Assembly: GCA_011525625.1 (NCBI GenBank)
Contig: WYAX01000035.1
Coordinates: 1 to 57,605, forward strand
DNA: 57,605 nucleotides
Direction of reading: 5' to 3'
DNA from: Nitrospira defluvii
Lineage (GTDB): Bacteria > Nitrospirota > Nitrospiria > Nitrospirales > Nitrospiraceae
A program made the position numbers and the translations under genes. Of the stretch, positions 25,474 through 33,095 are shown piece after piece; position 1 is the first letter of the stretch, and every line of letters begins with the position of its first letter. The notes beneath the pieces are model-generated. The model did not search any database. It worked only from the letters and a program-made list of their open reading frames with translations, and was not told the DNA's origin.

Positions 25474-25503
25474 CCAAAAAATCTGCCGAGAATGAGAAAA
25501 ATC

Positions 25504-25579
25504 GGGCGGATAGCTCAATTGGGAGAGCGCTGCCCTTACAAGGCAGAGGTCACAGGTTCGATCCCTGTTCCGCCTACCA
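25504..25579 (+). tRNA. tRNA-Val (anticodon UAC)
   Basis: A 76-base cloverleaf. The acceptor GGGCGGA (25504-25510) pairs with TCCGCCT (25569-25575) through one G-U pair. The anticodon stem CTGCC/GGCAG encloses the loop CTTACAA, giving anticodon UAC. The T-arm has GGTTCGATCC. The 3-prime CCA is encoded (25577-25579). It decodes GUA and related Val codons. Confidence 0.95.
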
Positions 25580-25713
25580 AAAGAAATACAGGGAATGAGT
25601 GGAGAGGCATTGCCTTATCCATTAGTAGTGATGTACAAGAGTACGCGCTACCGTATTTAGACAGCTTGATTCTGAAGATCTGAATTCTTTTCTTCCGCCA
25701 TCTTGGGTTGCGT

Positions 25714-25791
25714 GGGGCCGTCGTTCAGCCTGGTTAGGACGCCAGATTGTCAATCTGGAAGTCGCGGGTTCAAATCCCGTCGGCCCCGCCA
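25714..25791 (+). tRNA. tRNA-Asp (anticodon GUC)
   Basis: The acceptor GGGGCCG pairs perfectly with CGGCCCC. The anticodon stem CCAGA/TCTGG encloses TTGTCAA, giving GUC. The T-arm contains GGGTTCAAATCCC, and CCA is encoded at 25789-25791. It lies 134 bases after tRNA-Val and probably shares its transcript. Confidence 0.96.
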
Positions 25792-25863
25792 TTCCCCCAG
25801 CTTTTGGTACAATCCATGCTACCGTTTTCATGCGACGCCATGTGAAGGGAAAGGTCTAGGCTC

Positions 25864-26586
25864 ATGTTCCAATCAGGCGTGATGGGGTTGGTAGGCTCGC
25901 TCGGAGCGGTCTCCAAGATCGTGCTCATGCTTCTCTTTGTCGCCTCGATTCTTTCCTGGGGGGTGATCCTGTACAAGTGGCGGAGTTTTAAGGCGGCTGA
26001 TCGGGAAGATCAGCGGTTTTTCAGTGCCTTCTCGAAGATTCGGGACCTTGATGAGCTGTACCGCCAATCGAAGCGTGCCGAGGGGAGCCCCAGTGCCCGG
26101 GTGTTTCAAGGCATCATGGACCGCGTTTTGACGGTGTCCGGCGATGGTGCGGTGAGTGCCTCTCACGGAGTTGGGGGGGCCAAAGAGCCGGGTCCCGTCA
26201 TCGATCATCAGTACATGGATAAGACGGTGTCGTACCTCGTGCAGAACCAGGTGTCGCATCTGGAGTCCTATTTGCCGGTCTTGGCCACCACGGGGAATAT
26301 CACGCCTTTTATCGGTTTGCTGGGAACCGTGCTGGGTATCATCGACTCGTTCCGCGAGATCGGCCTGCAGGGCACGGCCAGTATCGCGGCTGTGGCGCCG
26401 GGTGTTTCGGAAGCCTTGGTCGCGACGGCAGCTGGGTTGTTCACCGCCATTCCCGCAGTCATTTTCTACAATTACTTTTTGACGCGAATTCGCAAGACCG
26501 TGTTCCGAATTGAGTCATTCACAGTCGAGGCCATGCGTTCGTTGCAGACTCGCTTGAAGCAGACGGCGGTCGGGATTCAGTCATGA
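25864..26586 (+). CDS. tolQ: TolQ inner-membrane proton-channel subunit
   Basis: A 240-residue protein of the TolQ/ExbB/MotA family with three membrane segments: about residues 12-33 (IVLMLLFVASILSWGVILY), 135-155 (LPVLATTGNITPFIGLLGTV) and 170-200 (VAPGVSEALVATAAGLFTAI). With TolR it converts the proton gradient into movement of TolA and helps outer-membrane constriction during division. The GLLGTVLGI and EALVATAAGL motifs are family hallmarks. The gene opens the tol-pal cluster and overlaps tolR by ATGA. Confidence 0.95.
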   Translation: MFQSGVMGLVGSLGAVSKIVLMLLFVASILSWGVILYKWRSFKAADREDQRFFSAFSKIRDLDELYRQSKRAEGSPSARVFQGIMDRVLTVSGDGAVSASHGVGGAKEPGPVIDHQYMDKTVSYLVQNQVSHLESYLPVLATTGNITPFIGLLGTVLGIIDSFREIGLQGTASIAAVAPGVSEALVATAAGLFTAIPAVIFYNYFLTRIRKTVFRIESFTVEAMRSLQTRLKQTAVGIQS

Positions 26587-27035
26587 CGTCGGAAACCCGT
26601 CATCGTCGTTTCATGGCAGAGATCAACGTGATCCCGTTGGTCGATGTGGTGTTGGTGCTGCTCGTTATTTTCATGGTGACTGCCCCCATGTTGTATCGCG
26701 GGATGGACATCAACCTTCCCAAGTCCGCCAGCAATACGATTAAGCCGGAAGCGAGAGCCGTTTTGTCCATTGAGCGGGATCAGCGTTTGTATTTGGATAA
26801 GGACGCAGTGAGCGTGGTGCAGTTAGAGCGCAAACTCCGGGCGCTGAAAGATCAAAGTCCGGAGGTCTCGCTGTATTTGCGCGCCGATCGGGATGTCCCC
26901 TACGGGATCGTCGTGCAGGTGATGGATAGTGTGAAGAAAGCCGGGATTGAAAAACTCGGCATGGTGACGGAACCCACGGGGGCCGAGCACGTAAATGAGT
27001 CGGTCGCGACTCCCGCGCAGTCACGCAAGAAGTAG
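26583..27035 (+). CDS. tolR: TolR proton-channel partner
   Basis: A 150-residue ExbD/TolR-family protein with one N-terminal membrane helix ([20 protein letters not shown]). It carries the conserved membrane Asp of the VDVVL motif, which takes part in proton flow, and a periplasmic peptidoglycan-binding domain ([18 protein letters not shown], then [20 protein letters not shown]). The start overlaps the tolQ stop, giving translational coupling. It works with TolQ and TolA in the cell envelope. Confidence 0.95.
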   Translation: MTSETRHRRFMAEINVIPLVDVVLVLLVIFMVTAPMLYRGMDINLPKSASNTIKPEARAVLSIERDQRLYLDKDAVSVVQLERKLRALKDQSPEVSLYLRADRDVPYGIVVQVMDSVKKAGIEKLGMVTEPTGAEHVNESVATPAQSRKK

Positions 27036-27075
27036 TGGCGCCGGCCCTGCGCGCCAGACAGTCGTATCGCAAGTC

Positions 27076-28326
27076 ATGACGTTCCAAGCCCTGCCAAGAC
27101 ATACCGCGTTATCCTTGATCGGAGATATGGGGGCCCCCGGGAGTGACCGTCTTCGAAAGACCCTTATCGTCTCGCTGCTCCTCCATCTCTGTCTTCTCAC
27201 CGTGATCATGGGGGCCAAGCTTTTGAAGAAAACAGAACGTCCGCTCTCGGCGGTCGAGGTCTCTCTGGTGACGTTGCCCCCGATGGAGGCCAAGCTCGAG
27301 CCCAAAGTGGAAAAGGTTGAGAAGGCGGTGCCGAAGCCTGCACCCAAACCGGTGCAGTCGGCGCCGATGCCCGTGCCTCCCAAGCCGATGCACACTCCGA
27401 CGCCGACTCCTCCGGCGCCTGTGCCGTCCCCGGTTCAGGTGGCCCCGGTTGCCAAGCCGGCCCCCCCGGCGCCTGCACCGCCCCCGGTTCCTGTCCCCAA
27501 GTTGGAAGCTCCGGTCCTGGCGGCGCCGCAGCCGATTCCACATGCGGCGAAGTCGCCCTCTGCAGCCCCAGTGACGAATCGGGCCGATGTACTTCGAGAC
27601 GTTATGAAGGACGTAGAATTGCCGTTAAATGCCCCCAAGTATGGTGACATCGCGCCAATGAAACCGGCCGAGGTCAAGAGGTCTACGCAGCCAAAGCTCG
27701 GGGCACCGGAGCGGTCCGACGTCGATGCCATGCTCAAAAAATTGAATGTGCCTGTGATGGCGACTCCGCAAGTGTCGGCTCCGCAAGACCCGCCCAAGCC
27801 GCCGGTCACGCCGACGAAACGAACCTCGCTGTCCGAAGAAATGACGAGCGATCTCGATCGCGAATTGCAGGATCTGAAAAAACTTCAAGCTCCGCCGCCG
27901 GTGAAGACCACCGAGCCGCTGCGGGAGGTGAAGCCCATGTTCCGCGAGCCTCAACCGACCGTGACGGCTCCTCCGGTAATGGCCAGCATCCCCCGCACGA
28001 AACCCACCCCGATGTTGCGGGTGCCGGGCGTATCGGGATCGAATCCCTATTTGGCCCGAGTGCAGGCCAGGATCAGCGGCTTTTGGACGGCGCCGCCGGT
28101 CGATATTTCGGGCAAGGTGTTGACGGTGACGGTGCGGTTCCGGCTGGAGCGGGATGGCCGGGTCGGGTCGGTCGTGATTGAACAGTCGTCGGGCAATGAC
28201 TATTACGATATGGCCGCACAGCGAGCTGTCCAGAGTGCGATTCCGTTGCCGCCCTTCCCGCCGGATCTGACGGATTCCTATTTCGATGCTCACTTCACTT
28301 TTGCCGTAGGCGAGGCTGCAGGATGA
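27076..28326 (+). CDS. tolA: TolA/TonB-type energy-transducing protein
   Basis: About 416 residues. One membrane helix near the N-terminus (LIVSLLLHLCLLTVIMGAKL) is followed by a Pro/Ala/Lys-rich stretch of about 130 residues (PKPAPKPVQSAPMPVPPKPM and similar), a middle region and a C-terminal TonB/TolA domain (NPYLARVQARISGFW, then FRLERDGRVGSVVIEQSSG and AIPLPPFPPDL). It spans the periplasm and passes energy from TolQ-TolR to TolB-Pal. Classical TolA has a long helical stalk; here the linker is TonB-like. The start is uncertain: 27076 has no ribosome binding site, and ATG 27127 has GGAG very close. It overlaps tolB by ATGA. Confidence 0.88.
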   Translation: MTFQALPRHTALSLIGDMGAPGSDRLRKTLIVSLLLHLCLLTVIMGAKLLKKTERPLSAVEVSLVTLPPMEAKLEPKVEKVEKAVPKPAPKPVQSAPMPVPPKPMHTPTPTPPAPVPSPVQVAPVAKPAPPAPAPPPVPVPKLEAPVLAAPQPIPHAAKSPSAAPVTNRADVLRDVMKDVELPLNAPKYGDIAPMKPAEVKRSTQPKLGAPERSDVDAMLKKLNVPVMATPQVSAPQDPPKPPVTPTKRTSLSEEMTSDLDRELQDLKKLQAPPPVKTTEPLREVKPMFREPQPTVTAPPVMASIPRTKPTPMLRVPGVSGSNPYLARVQARISGFWTAPPVDISGKVLTVTVRFRLERDGRVGSVVIEQSSGNDYYDMAAQRAVQSAIPLPPFPPDLTDSYFDAHFTFAVGEAAG

Positions 28327-29654
28327 CTCGTGTGATCATCGGGCTTATGATTGTCCTTTGCGTCCTAGTCGGAGCCGGAGTCCTCGGGATTCTGGACTCC
28401 GGCGCGACCGATGTCTTTCTCGAAGCGACCAGGCCTGACTTCCAAAAGATTCCTATCGGGGTGTTCGGGTTTCAGAACGGCGGCGGTCCGGAATGGCTCG
28501 GCGGACGTATTGAGGAGGTATTGAAGGCCGACCTCCAACGATCGCTGGTGTTTACGCTCGTCGACTTGCCGGGAATCGGGGTGAAGGCGCGCGAGGTGAC
28601 CACGACCGACAGGGCGATTTTCAAGCAGGCGGCGGAGAACGGTGTGTCCGTCCTGGTTTGGGGGAAGTCCGGGCAGAAGAACGTCAGCAAAGACAGCGAA
28701 TTATTGATGGATGGGTTCGTGTACGACAGCGGCAGCGATGAGGTGGTCGGCGGAAAGCGTTATGTCGGCTCGACGTCGGTTGTGCGGTTGATGGCGCATC
28801 GGTTTGCCGATGAATTGGTGTTCCGCTATACCGGGGAGCCGGGGATCGCGAGAACCAAGATCGTGTATGTTGCGGAGCACGGGAACGCACGCGAACTGTT
28901 TGTCATGGATTACGATGGGTATGAGCCGAAGCAGATCACGGCCGACGGCTTTCTGAACCTCATGCCGCGTTGGTCGCCCGACCGCCGGTTCATTGTGTTC
29001 ACCGCGTATAGGAGCCGAAACACCCAGGATATCGATATTCTGGAACTTGCGACCGGCAAACGCTGGACGTTGGTTTCTATGCCGGGACTGAACATTACGC
29101 CAGCCTTGTCGCCGGACGGCAATTTCCTGGCATTTGCCAGCAGTCAGGACGGCAATTCCGAGATCTATAAGCTTGATACGCGAACCAAAGCCTCACAGCG
29201 GCTGACCGTGAATCAGGGGGGCGATCTCTCACCCTCCTGGTCACCCACCGGTCGGGAACTCGCGTTTACCTCTGATCGCGGCGGGGCGCCGCAAATCTTT
29301 GTCATGAGTGCCGACGGCTCCAACGTGCGCCGGCTGACGTACGAAGGGGATTACAATGCCGCCCCGGCTTGGTCGCCGCGCGGTAACTGGATCGCGTATG
29401 TCTGCCGCACAGCTCAACGACTCTATAAGGTGTGTATCGTTTCACCTGACGGGCAGAAGCGAGTGCAGGTGACGACCGGACCGGGCATCGATGATTCCCC
29501 ATCCTGGTCGCCCGACGGTCGGCATCTGACCTTCAGCTCGACCGTCGATGGGAAGAGCCATATTTACATGGTCGACACCGACGGGAAAAATCTGGAACGC
29601 ATAACCTTCGGCGGGACGCACAATAGCTCGCCGTCCTGGTCTCCGGCTCTGTAG
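28323..29654 (+). CDS. tolB: TolB periplasmic beta-propeller protein
   Basis: A 443-residue exported protein. The signal peptide (IIGLMIVLCVLVGAGVLGIL) precedes an N-terminal alpha/beta domain (to about residue 165) and a six-bladed propeller built of PD40-type repeats: LMPRWSPDRRFIVFTAYRS, ITPALSPDGNFLAFASSQD, LSPSWSPTGRELAFTSDRG, AAPAWSPRGNWIAYVCRT, DSPSWSPDGRHLTFSSTVD and the partial final SSPSWSP. It binds Pal and the outer-membrane machinery. The gene overlaps tolA by ATGA and ends 70 bases before pal. Confidence 0.96.
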   Translation: MTRVIIGLMIVLCVLVGAGVLGILDSGATDVFLEATRPDFQKIPIGVFGFQNGGGPEWLGGRIEEVLKADLQRSLVFTLVDLPGIGVKAREVTTTDRAIFKQAAENGVSVLVWGKSGQKNVSKDSELLMDGFVYDSGSDEVVGGKRYVGSTSVVRLMAHRFADELVFRYTGEPGIARTKIVYVAEHGNARELFVMDYDGYEPKQITADGFLNLMPRWSPDRRFIVFTAYRSRNTQDIDILELATGKRWTLVSMPGLNITPALSPDGNFLAFASSQDGNSEIYKLDTRTKASQRLTVNQGGDLSPSWSPTGRELAFTSDRGGAPQIFVMSADGSNVRRLTYEGDYNAAPAWSPRGNWIAYVCRTAQRLYKVCIVSPDGQKRVQVTTGPGIDDSPSWSPDGRHLTFSSTVDGKSHIYMVDTDGKNLERITFGGTHNSSPSWSPAL

Positions 29655-29724
29655 AGAGAGTCGTCACGCAATTCACAGGGTTTATCAGCAGATTAACCAT
29701 TCACCAGCGATGAGGAGTCACGAT

Positions 29725-30498
29725 ATGAGCATACGGGTAGCGGCAATGGGCCTGACCATAGGTGTCGGGATGCTGTTGGTCATGCAGGCAGGGTGTTCGA
29801 AGAAGTCGATTCAGTCCGGAGGCGATACGCAGTCGTCCGAACGGGGGATGGCGAAGTCGGGCGCTCCGGCTCAGTCCCAGGGGCAAGTTCCACCGCCGTC
29901 CCAAGGCCAGCTTTCGTCGCCTTCCGGGTTGGATGCTCCCAGTGCCACCTTCCCGGACCTATCCCTTTCAAGCAAACCGGAAGATCCTGAGACCGGTGGC
30001 TTACGCGGATTCGATTCCGTCTCCGGTGGAAAGGCTCCGTCCGAAGAGCGGCTCGGTGGAGGCGGTACCATGCTGGCCAAGGTCGAGCCCTCGGAGAGCA
30101 CGGCGCGCCAGATCGAGGAGATTCGTCGCGAGCAGGCCAAAGAGCAGGCGGCGTCGGCGGAAGCGGGGTTACGCGATGTGTTTTTCGGCTATGATAGTTG
30201 GACCATTACGGAGGAGGGCCGACTGTCGTTGACCCAGGATGCCCAGTGGATCAAAGCGAATACCGGTGCGTTGGTCAAGATTGAAGGGCATTGTGACGAA
30301 CGCGGCACGCTGGCGTACAACCTGGTGTTGGGCGAAAAGCGCGCCAAAGCGGTGCGGAACTATCTGGTGGAACTCGGTGTCGGTGCCAACCGGTTGTCGG
30401 TGGTGTCGTACGGCAAGGAGCGGCCGTTCTGCAACGAGCGTAGCGAAAGCTGCTATCAGCAGAATCGTCGCGGGCATGTAGTGGTCCGGTCGAAATAA
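29725..30498 (+). CDS. pal: Pal, peptidoglycan-associated lipoprotein
   Basis: A 257-residue lipoprotein. The signal peptide ends in the lipobox MQAGC. A long Ser/Pro/Gly-rich linker of about 110 residues precedes an OmpA-like domain (VFFGYDSWTITEEGR, then IEGHCDERGTLAYNLVLGEK and RAKAVRNYLVELGV, then SYGKERPFC). It carries the conserved Asp/Arg meso-diaminopimelate-binding pattern of that family. It ties the outer membrane to peptidoglycan. GAGGAG before ATG 29725 decides the start over 29710. The linker is longer than in E. coli Pal. A hairpin immediately follows the stop codon. Confidence 0.95.
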   Translation: MSIRVAAMGLTIGVGMLLVMQAGCSKKSIQSGGDTQSSERGMAKSGAPAQSQGQVPPPSQGQLSSPSGLDAPSATFPDLSLSSKPEDPETGGLRGFDSVSGGKAPSEERLGGGGTMLAKVEPSESTARQIEEIRREQAKEQAASAEAGLRDVFFGYDSWTITEEGRLSLTQDAQWIKANTGALVKIEGHCDERGTLAYNLVLGEKRAKAVRNYLVELGVGANRLSVVSYGKERPFCNERSESCYQQNRRGHVVVRSK

Positions 30499-30540
30499 CT
30501 GTTCCAATCATGGATGATGTGACATGATTCTCCGGAACAG
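30499..30540. repeat. Hairpin after pal
   Basis: CTGTTCC-AATCATG pairs with CATGATT-(CTCC bulge)-GGAACAG, giving two seven-base-pair stems around a ten-base loop. No T-run follows, so it is not a classical terminator. It could lower read-through or protect the upstream message, changing the ratio of Pal to the downstream proteins. Confidence 0.6.
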
Positions 30541-30563
30541 ACGCCGGTCAAGGGAGACCTGTC

Positions 30564-32240
30564 ATGGACAGTGGATGGCCTCAACGGAGTGAGATGGCAA
30601 AGAACGCCTCGATGGTGAGCCTCGTGACGACCGGCCGCCCGCTCTTGTCGTCACGGTTCGGCCTTCTGGTGCTGGCCGCAACAGGGTTTGCCTTGCTGTC
30701 GGGATGTGTCGCGCAGCAAGCTGATCTCAAACAAACCGAACGGGAGCTCCAGCGTCGCATCAAACAACAGACGGAAGAACAGGCACAGACCAGGGCCCGT
30801 CAAAATCAGGAAATCATTTCGTTGCGCGAGCAGGACATTCCTTCCTTGCGCGGTGATCTTGATAAAGCGATGCATCGTTCACAGGTTCTTGAGTCGCGGC
30901 AGGATGATCTGTTGTCCAAACTGGCTTCCCAGGAGTCGAAGTTCGAGCGACGTATCGGCGACAGCGAGAAGCGTTCCCTCGAGGAGAGCAAACGGCTCGG
31001 GTGGGTGGAAAAGCAGCTGGTCGATCAAGATGCACTGCTCAAAGGCGAGCGCGATCGCAATCGTGCCGAACTTGCGGCGGTCACATCCCGTCTGGATCAA
31101 GTGAGCAGTCACATCGATGCCATCCAGAAGAATGTGCTGGATGCCATGCAGAAGACCACAACCGTGCTGGCACAGAAAGTCGATTCGCGGTTGGATGACC
31201 AGCAGAAACTGTTGCACGGGCTCGAGACTCGCTCGCAGAACATCTCGCAGCTCGATGCGCAGAACAAGGTGCTGGCGGATCAGGTGACGAAGTTCAATCA
31301 GGCGCTCGTTGATTTCAGGCAGGTGTTGAATGGTTTAGGTGAACGCGTCGTGCAGCAGGATCAGGCGGTGAAACATCTTGCCGCGTCACTCGAGCAGGAT
31401 ACGGCAGCGTTGGGGAAACGAACCGATGCCCTGGCCGGAAAAATCGAGGCCGACAACAAGGTGACGGCCGAGCACTTCAATGAGGTGAATCGGAGCGTGG
31501 CATCCGTGGCGAAGGCCTTAGAAAATGCCGGTGGCAAGTTCGTCTCCCGAGAAGATGACCATGAGCGGCGTCTCGAGGAGACCACCCGTGAATTAACACA
31601 GGTGCAGGCGCAAATCCAGACGATCGACAAGAATCTCGAAAACCAACATGCCTTTCTCAAGCAGGTTGAACAGCATTTGGTGGCGTTGCGTACCAGCGTT
31701 GCGCAGCGGGCCGAGCAGAGTCCTGTCGTAGCGGAGGCCGCGCCCCTTCCACAGGCGGCTCCGGTGCCGGCTCCGTCACCATCCCCGGCCCAGGATGTGG
31801 CTCCCCCGCAGGCTGCTGCCGCCACTCCGCGTGCCGAGAACCGGAGCGCGGCGTTGTTGGCGGATCGGGAGTCGTACGAACGGACGTTGACTCGTTTTAA
31901 GGATGGTGACTTGGACGGTGCCCGGCAGGGGTTTGCCGAGTTTCTTGTCCAACACCCCCACTCGGACCTGGCGCCCAACGCCCGGTTCTGGCTCGGCGAA
32001 TCGTATTACGGCAAGAAAGACTATTCACGCGCCATCGATGCCTACGATCAAGTGCAACTGAATCATCCCGCCAGCGAAAAGGTCCCGGCGGCGCTGTTGA
32101 AGAAGGGGTATGCTTATCTGGCGCTGAAAGATCGAAGAAGAGCCGCGTCGGCCCTCAAACAAGTCATCGACCTGTATCCAAGGTCCCCAGAAGCGAACAA
32201 GGCTATGGACAAACTGAATCAGCTAAAGGAGTTGCACTGA
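30564..32240 (+). CDS. Large coiled-coil lipoprotein with C-terminal YbgF/CpoB TPR domain
   Basis: A 558-residue protein. The signal peptide ends in a lipobox, LLSGC. A very long coiled coil spans about residues 55-400, with Gln/Lys/Glu heptads, then a Pro/Ala linker (PQAAPVPAPSPSPAQ). The last 130 residues are a YbgF/CpoB-type TPR domain (FLVQHPHSDLAPNARFWLGE, then SYYGKKDYSRAIDAYDQV and ALLKKGYAYLALKDRRRAAS). CpoB links Tol-Pal to peptidoglycan synthesis. GGGAG lies eight bases before ATG 30564; ATG 30597 is an alternative. It sits two bases upstream of a second YbgF-type gene. Confidence 0.85.
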   Translation: MDSGWPQRSEMAKNASMVSLVTTGRPLLSSRFGLLVLAATGFALLSGCVAQQADLKQTERELQRRIKQQTEEQAQTRARQNQEIISLREQDIPSLRGDLDKAMHRSQVLESRQDDLLSKLASQESKFERRIGDSEKRSLEESKRLGWVEKQLVDQDALLKGERDRNRAELAAVTSRLDQVSSHIDAIQKNVLDAMQKTTTVLAQKVDSRLDDQQKLLHGLETRSQNISQLDAQNKVLADQVTKFNQALVDFRQVLNGLGERVVQQDQAVKHLAASLEQDTAALGKRTDALAGKIEADNKVTAEHFNEVNRSVASVAKALENAGGKFVSREDDHERRLEETTRELTQVQAQIQTIDKNLENQHAFLKQVEQHLVALRTSVAQRAEQSPVVAEAAPLPQAAPVPAPSPSPAQDVAPPQAAAATPRAENRSAALLADRESYERTLTRFKDGDLDGARQGFAEFLVQHPHSDLAPNARFWLGESYYGKKDYSRAIDAYDQVQLNHPASEKVPAALLKKGYAYLALKDRRRAASALKQVIDLYPRSPEANKAMDKLNQLKELH

Positions 32241-32242
32241 CG

Positions 32243-33022
32243 ATGAAGCTCCGATTGATACGGGCGCTCCAAATGGGGGCCGGACTAGCCTGCGGCCTGG
32301 TGGTCGCGGGTTGTGCCAAGCATGCCGATTTTTTGGAGATTCGGGATCAGCTGTCCCTGATCGCGCGGACTCAGGATCAAGAACAAAAGCGGTTCGAGGC
32401 GATGCAACGCCGGCTGGAATCACTGGAGCGGGTACGCGAGCCGGAGGGTGGAAAGCTGCGGCTCGACGAGGCGTTAGCTCGGCTTCAAAAGCTCGAGGGG
32501 CGTCTAGGAAAGATTGAAGAGGCGCAAATCGCGCAAGCCGCCTCCATCCGCTCGGATCTCGCACTTGCAGAAGCCAGCCGTCAGGCCCGTGCGTCAAAGC
32601 CATCTGCCCCAACTGACGCTCCCCTCATCGTGCCCGGTGTCCCCTCGATCACCCCGACCTCGGCATTCAATCTGGCCTACAACGACTATCTCAACGGCAA
32701 GTTCGATCTTGCGGTGAGCGGCTTTCAGCATTTCATCAGAGATTTTCCCTCGACGTCGCTCACGCCTAACGCCCATTACTGGTTGGGCGAATCGTATTAC
32801 GGCCAGAAGGATTACATTCGGGCCATGCAGTCCTTCGAGCACGTGGTGAATGAGTATGCAGGAAACGAGAAAGTTCCCGCGGCTCTCTTCAAGCTCGGTC
32901 TGTCGGCAGCTGAAACCGGCGATACGGCCAAGTCCCGGAAGTATCTCAAACGGGTGATCGAGGAATATTCGACGTCAGACGAAGCCAAGCTTGCGAAGAC
33001 GAAGATGGCCGAAATTCGATGA
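32243..33022 (+). CDS. YbgF/CpoB-type lipoprotein
   Basis: A 259-residue lipoprotein with lipobox VVAGC, a trimerisation-like coiled coil (about residues 30-110) and a C-terminal TPR domain: AFNLAYNDYLNGKFDLAVSG, SLTPNAHYWLGESYYGQKDY and KVPAALFKLGLSAAETGDTA. This matches the normal size and layout of YbgF/CpoB, the Tol-associated coordinator of peptidoglycan synthesis. Classical CpoB is periplasmic rather than lipidated. It shares its TPR region with the upstream, twice-as-long protein, indicating tandem duplication. Confidence 0.88.
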   Translation: MKLRLIRALQMGAGLACGLVVAGCAKHADFLEIRDQLSLIARTQDQEQKRFEAMQRRLESLERVREPEGGKLRLDEALARLQKLEGRLGKIEEAQIAQAASIRSDLALAEASRQARASKPSAPTDAPLIVPGVPSITPTSAFNLAYNDYLNGKFDLAVSGFQHFIRDFPSTSLTPNAHYWLGESYYGQKDYIRAMQSFEHVVNEYAGNEKVPAALFKLGLSAAETGDTAKSRKYLKRVIEEYSTSDEAKLAKTKMAEIR

Positions 33023-33095
33023 CCTTGGGCCTGCGGTTCGGTCTCCTCTCCACGAAGCCATCCTCCTATTCAACCTTCAGGGGGCCTCTCTTCCC

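Noticed and set aside
25492..25683. Plus-strand 63-residue frame containing IAQLGERCPYKAEVTGSIPV
   Set aside because: It is simply the tRNA-Val gene read as protein, a common annotation artefact.
24402..25791. Recombinase next to tRNA genes read as an integrated genomic island
   Set aside because: The recombinase looks like a housekeeping Xer protein. No direct repeat of a tRNA 3-prime end, phage genes or change in base composition were seen, and tol-pal genes follow directly.
25622..25831. Minus-strand 69-residue frame containing GPTGFEPATSRL
   Set aside because: This is the well-known false translation of the antisense strand of a tRNA-Asp gene, which lies at 25714-25791.
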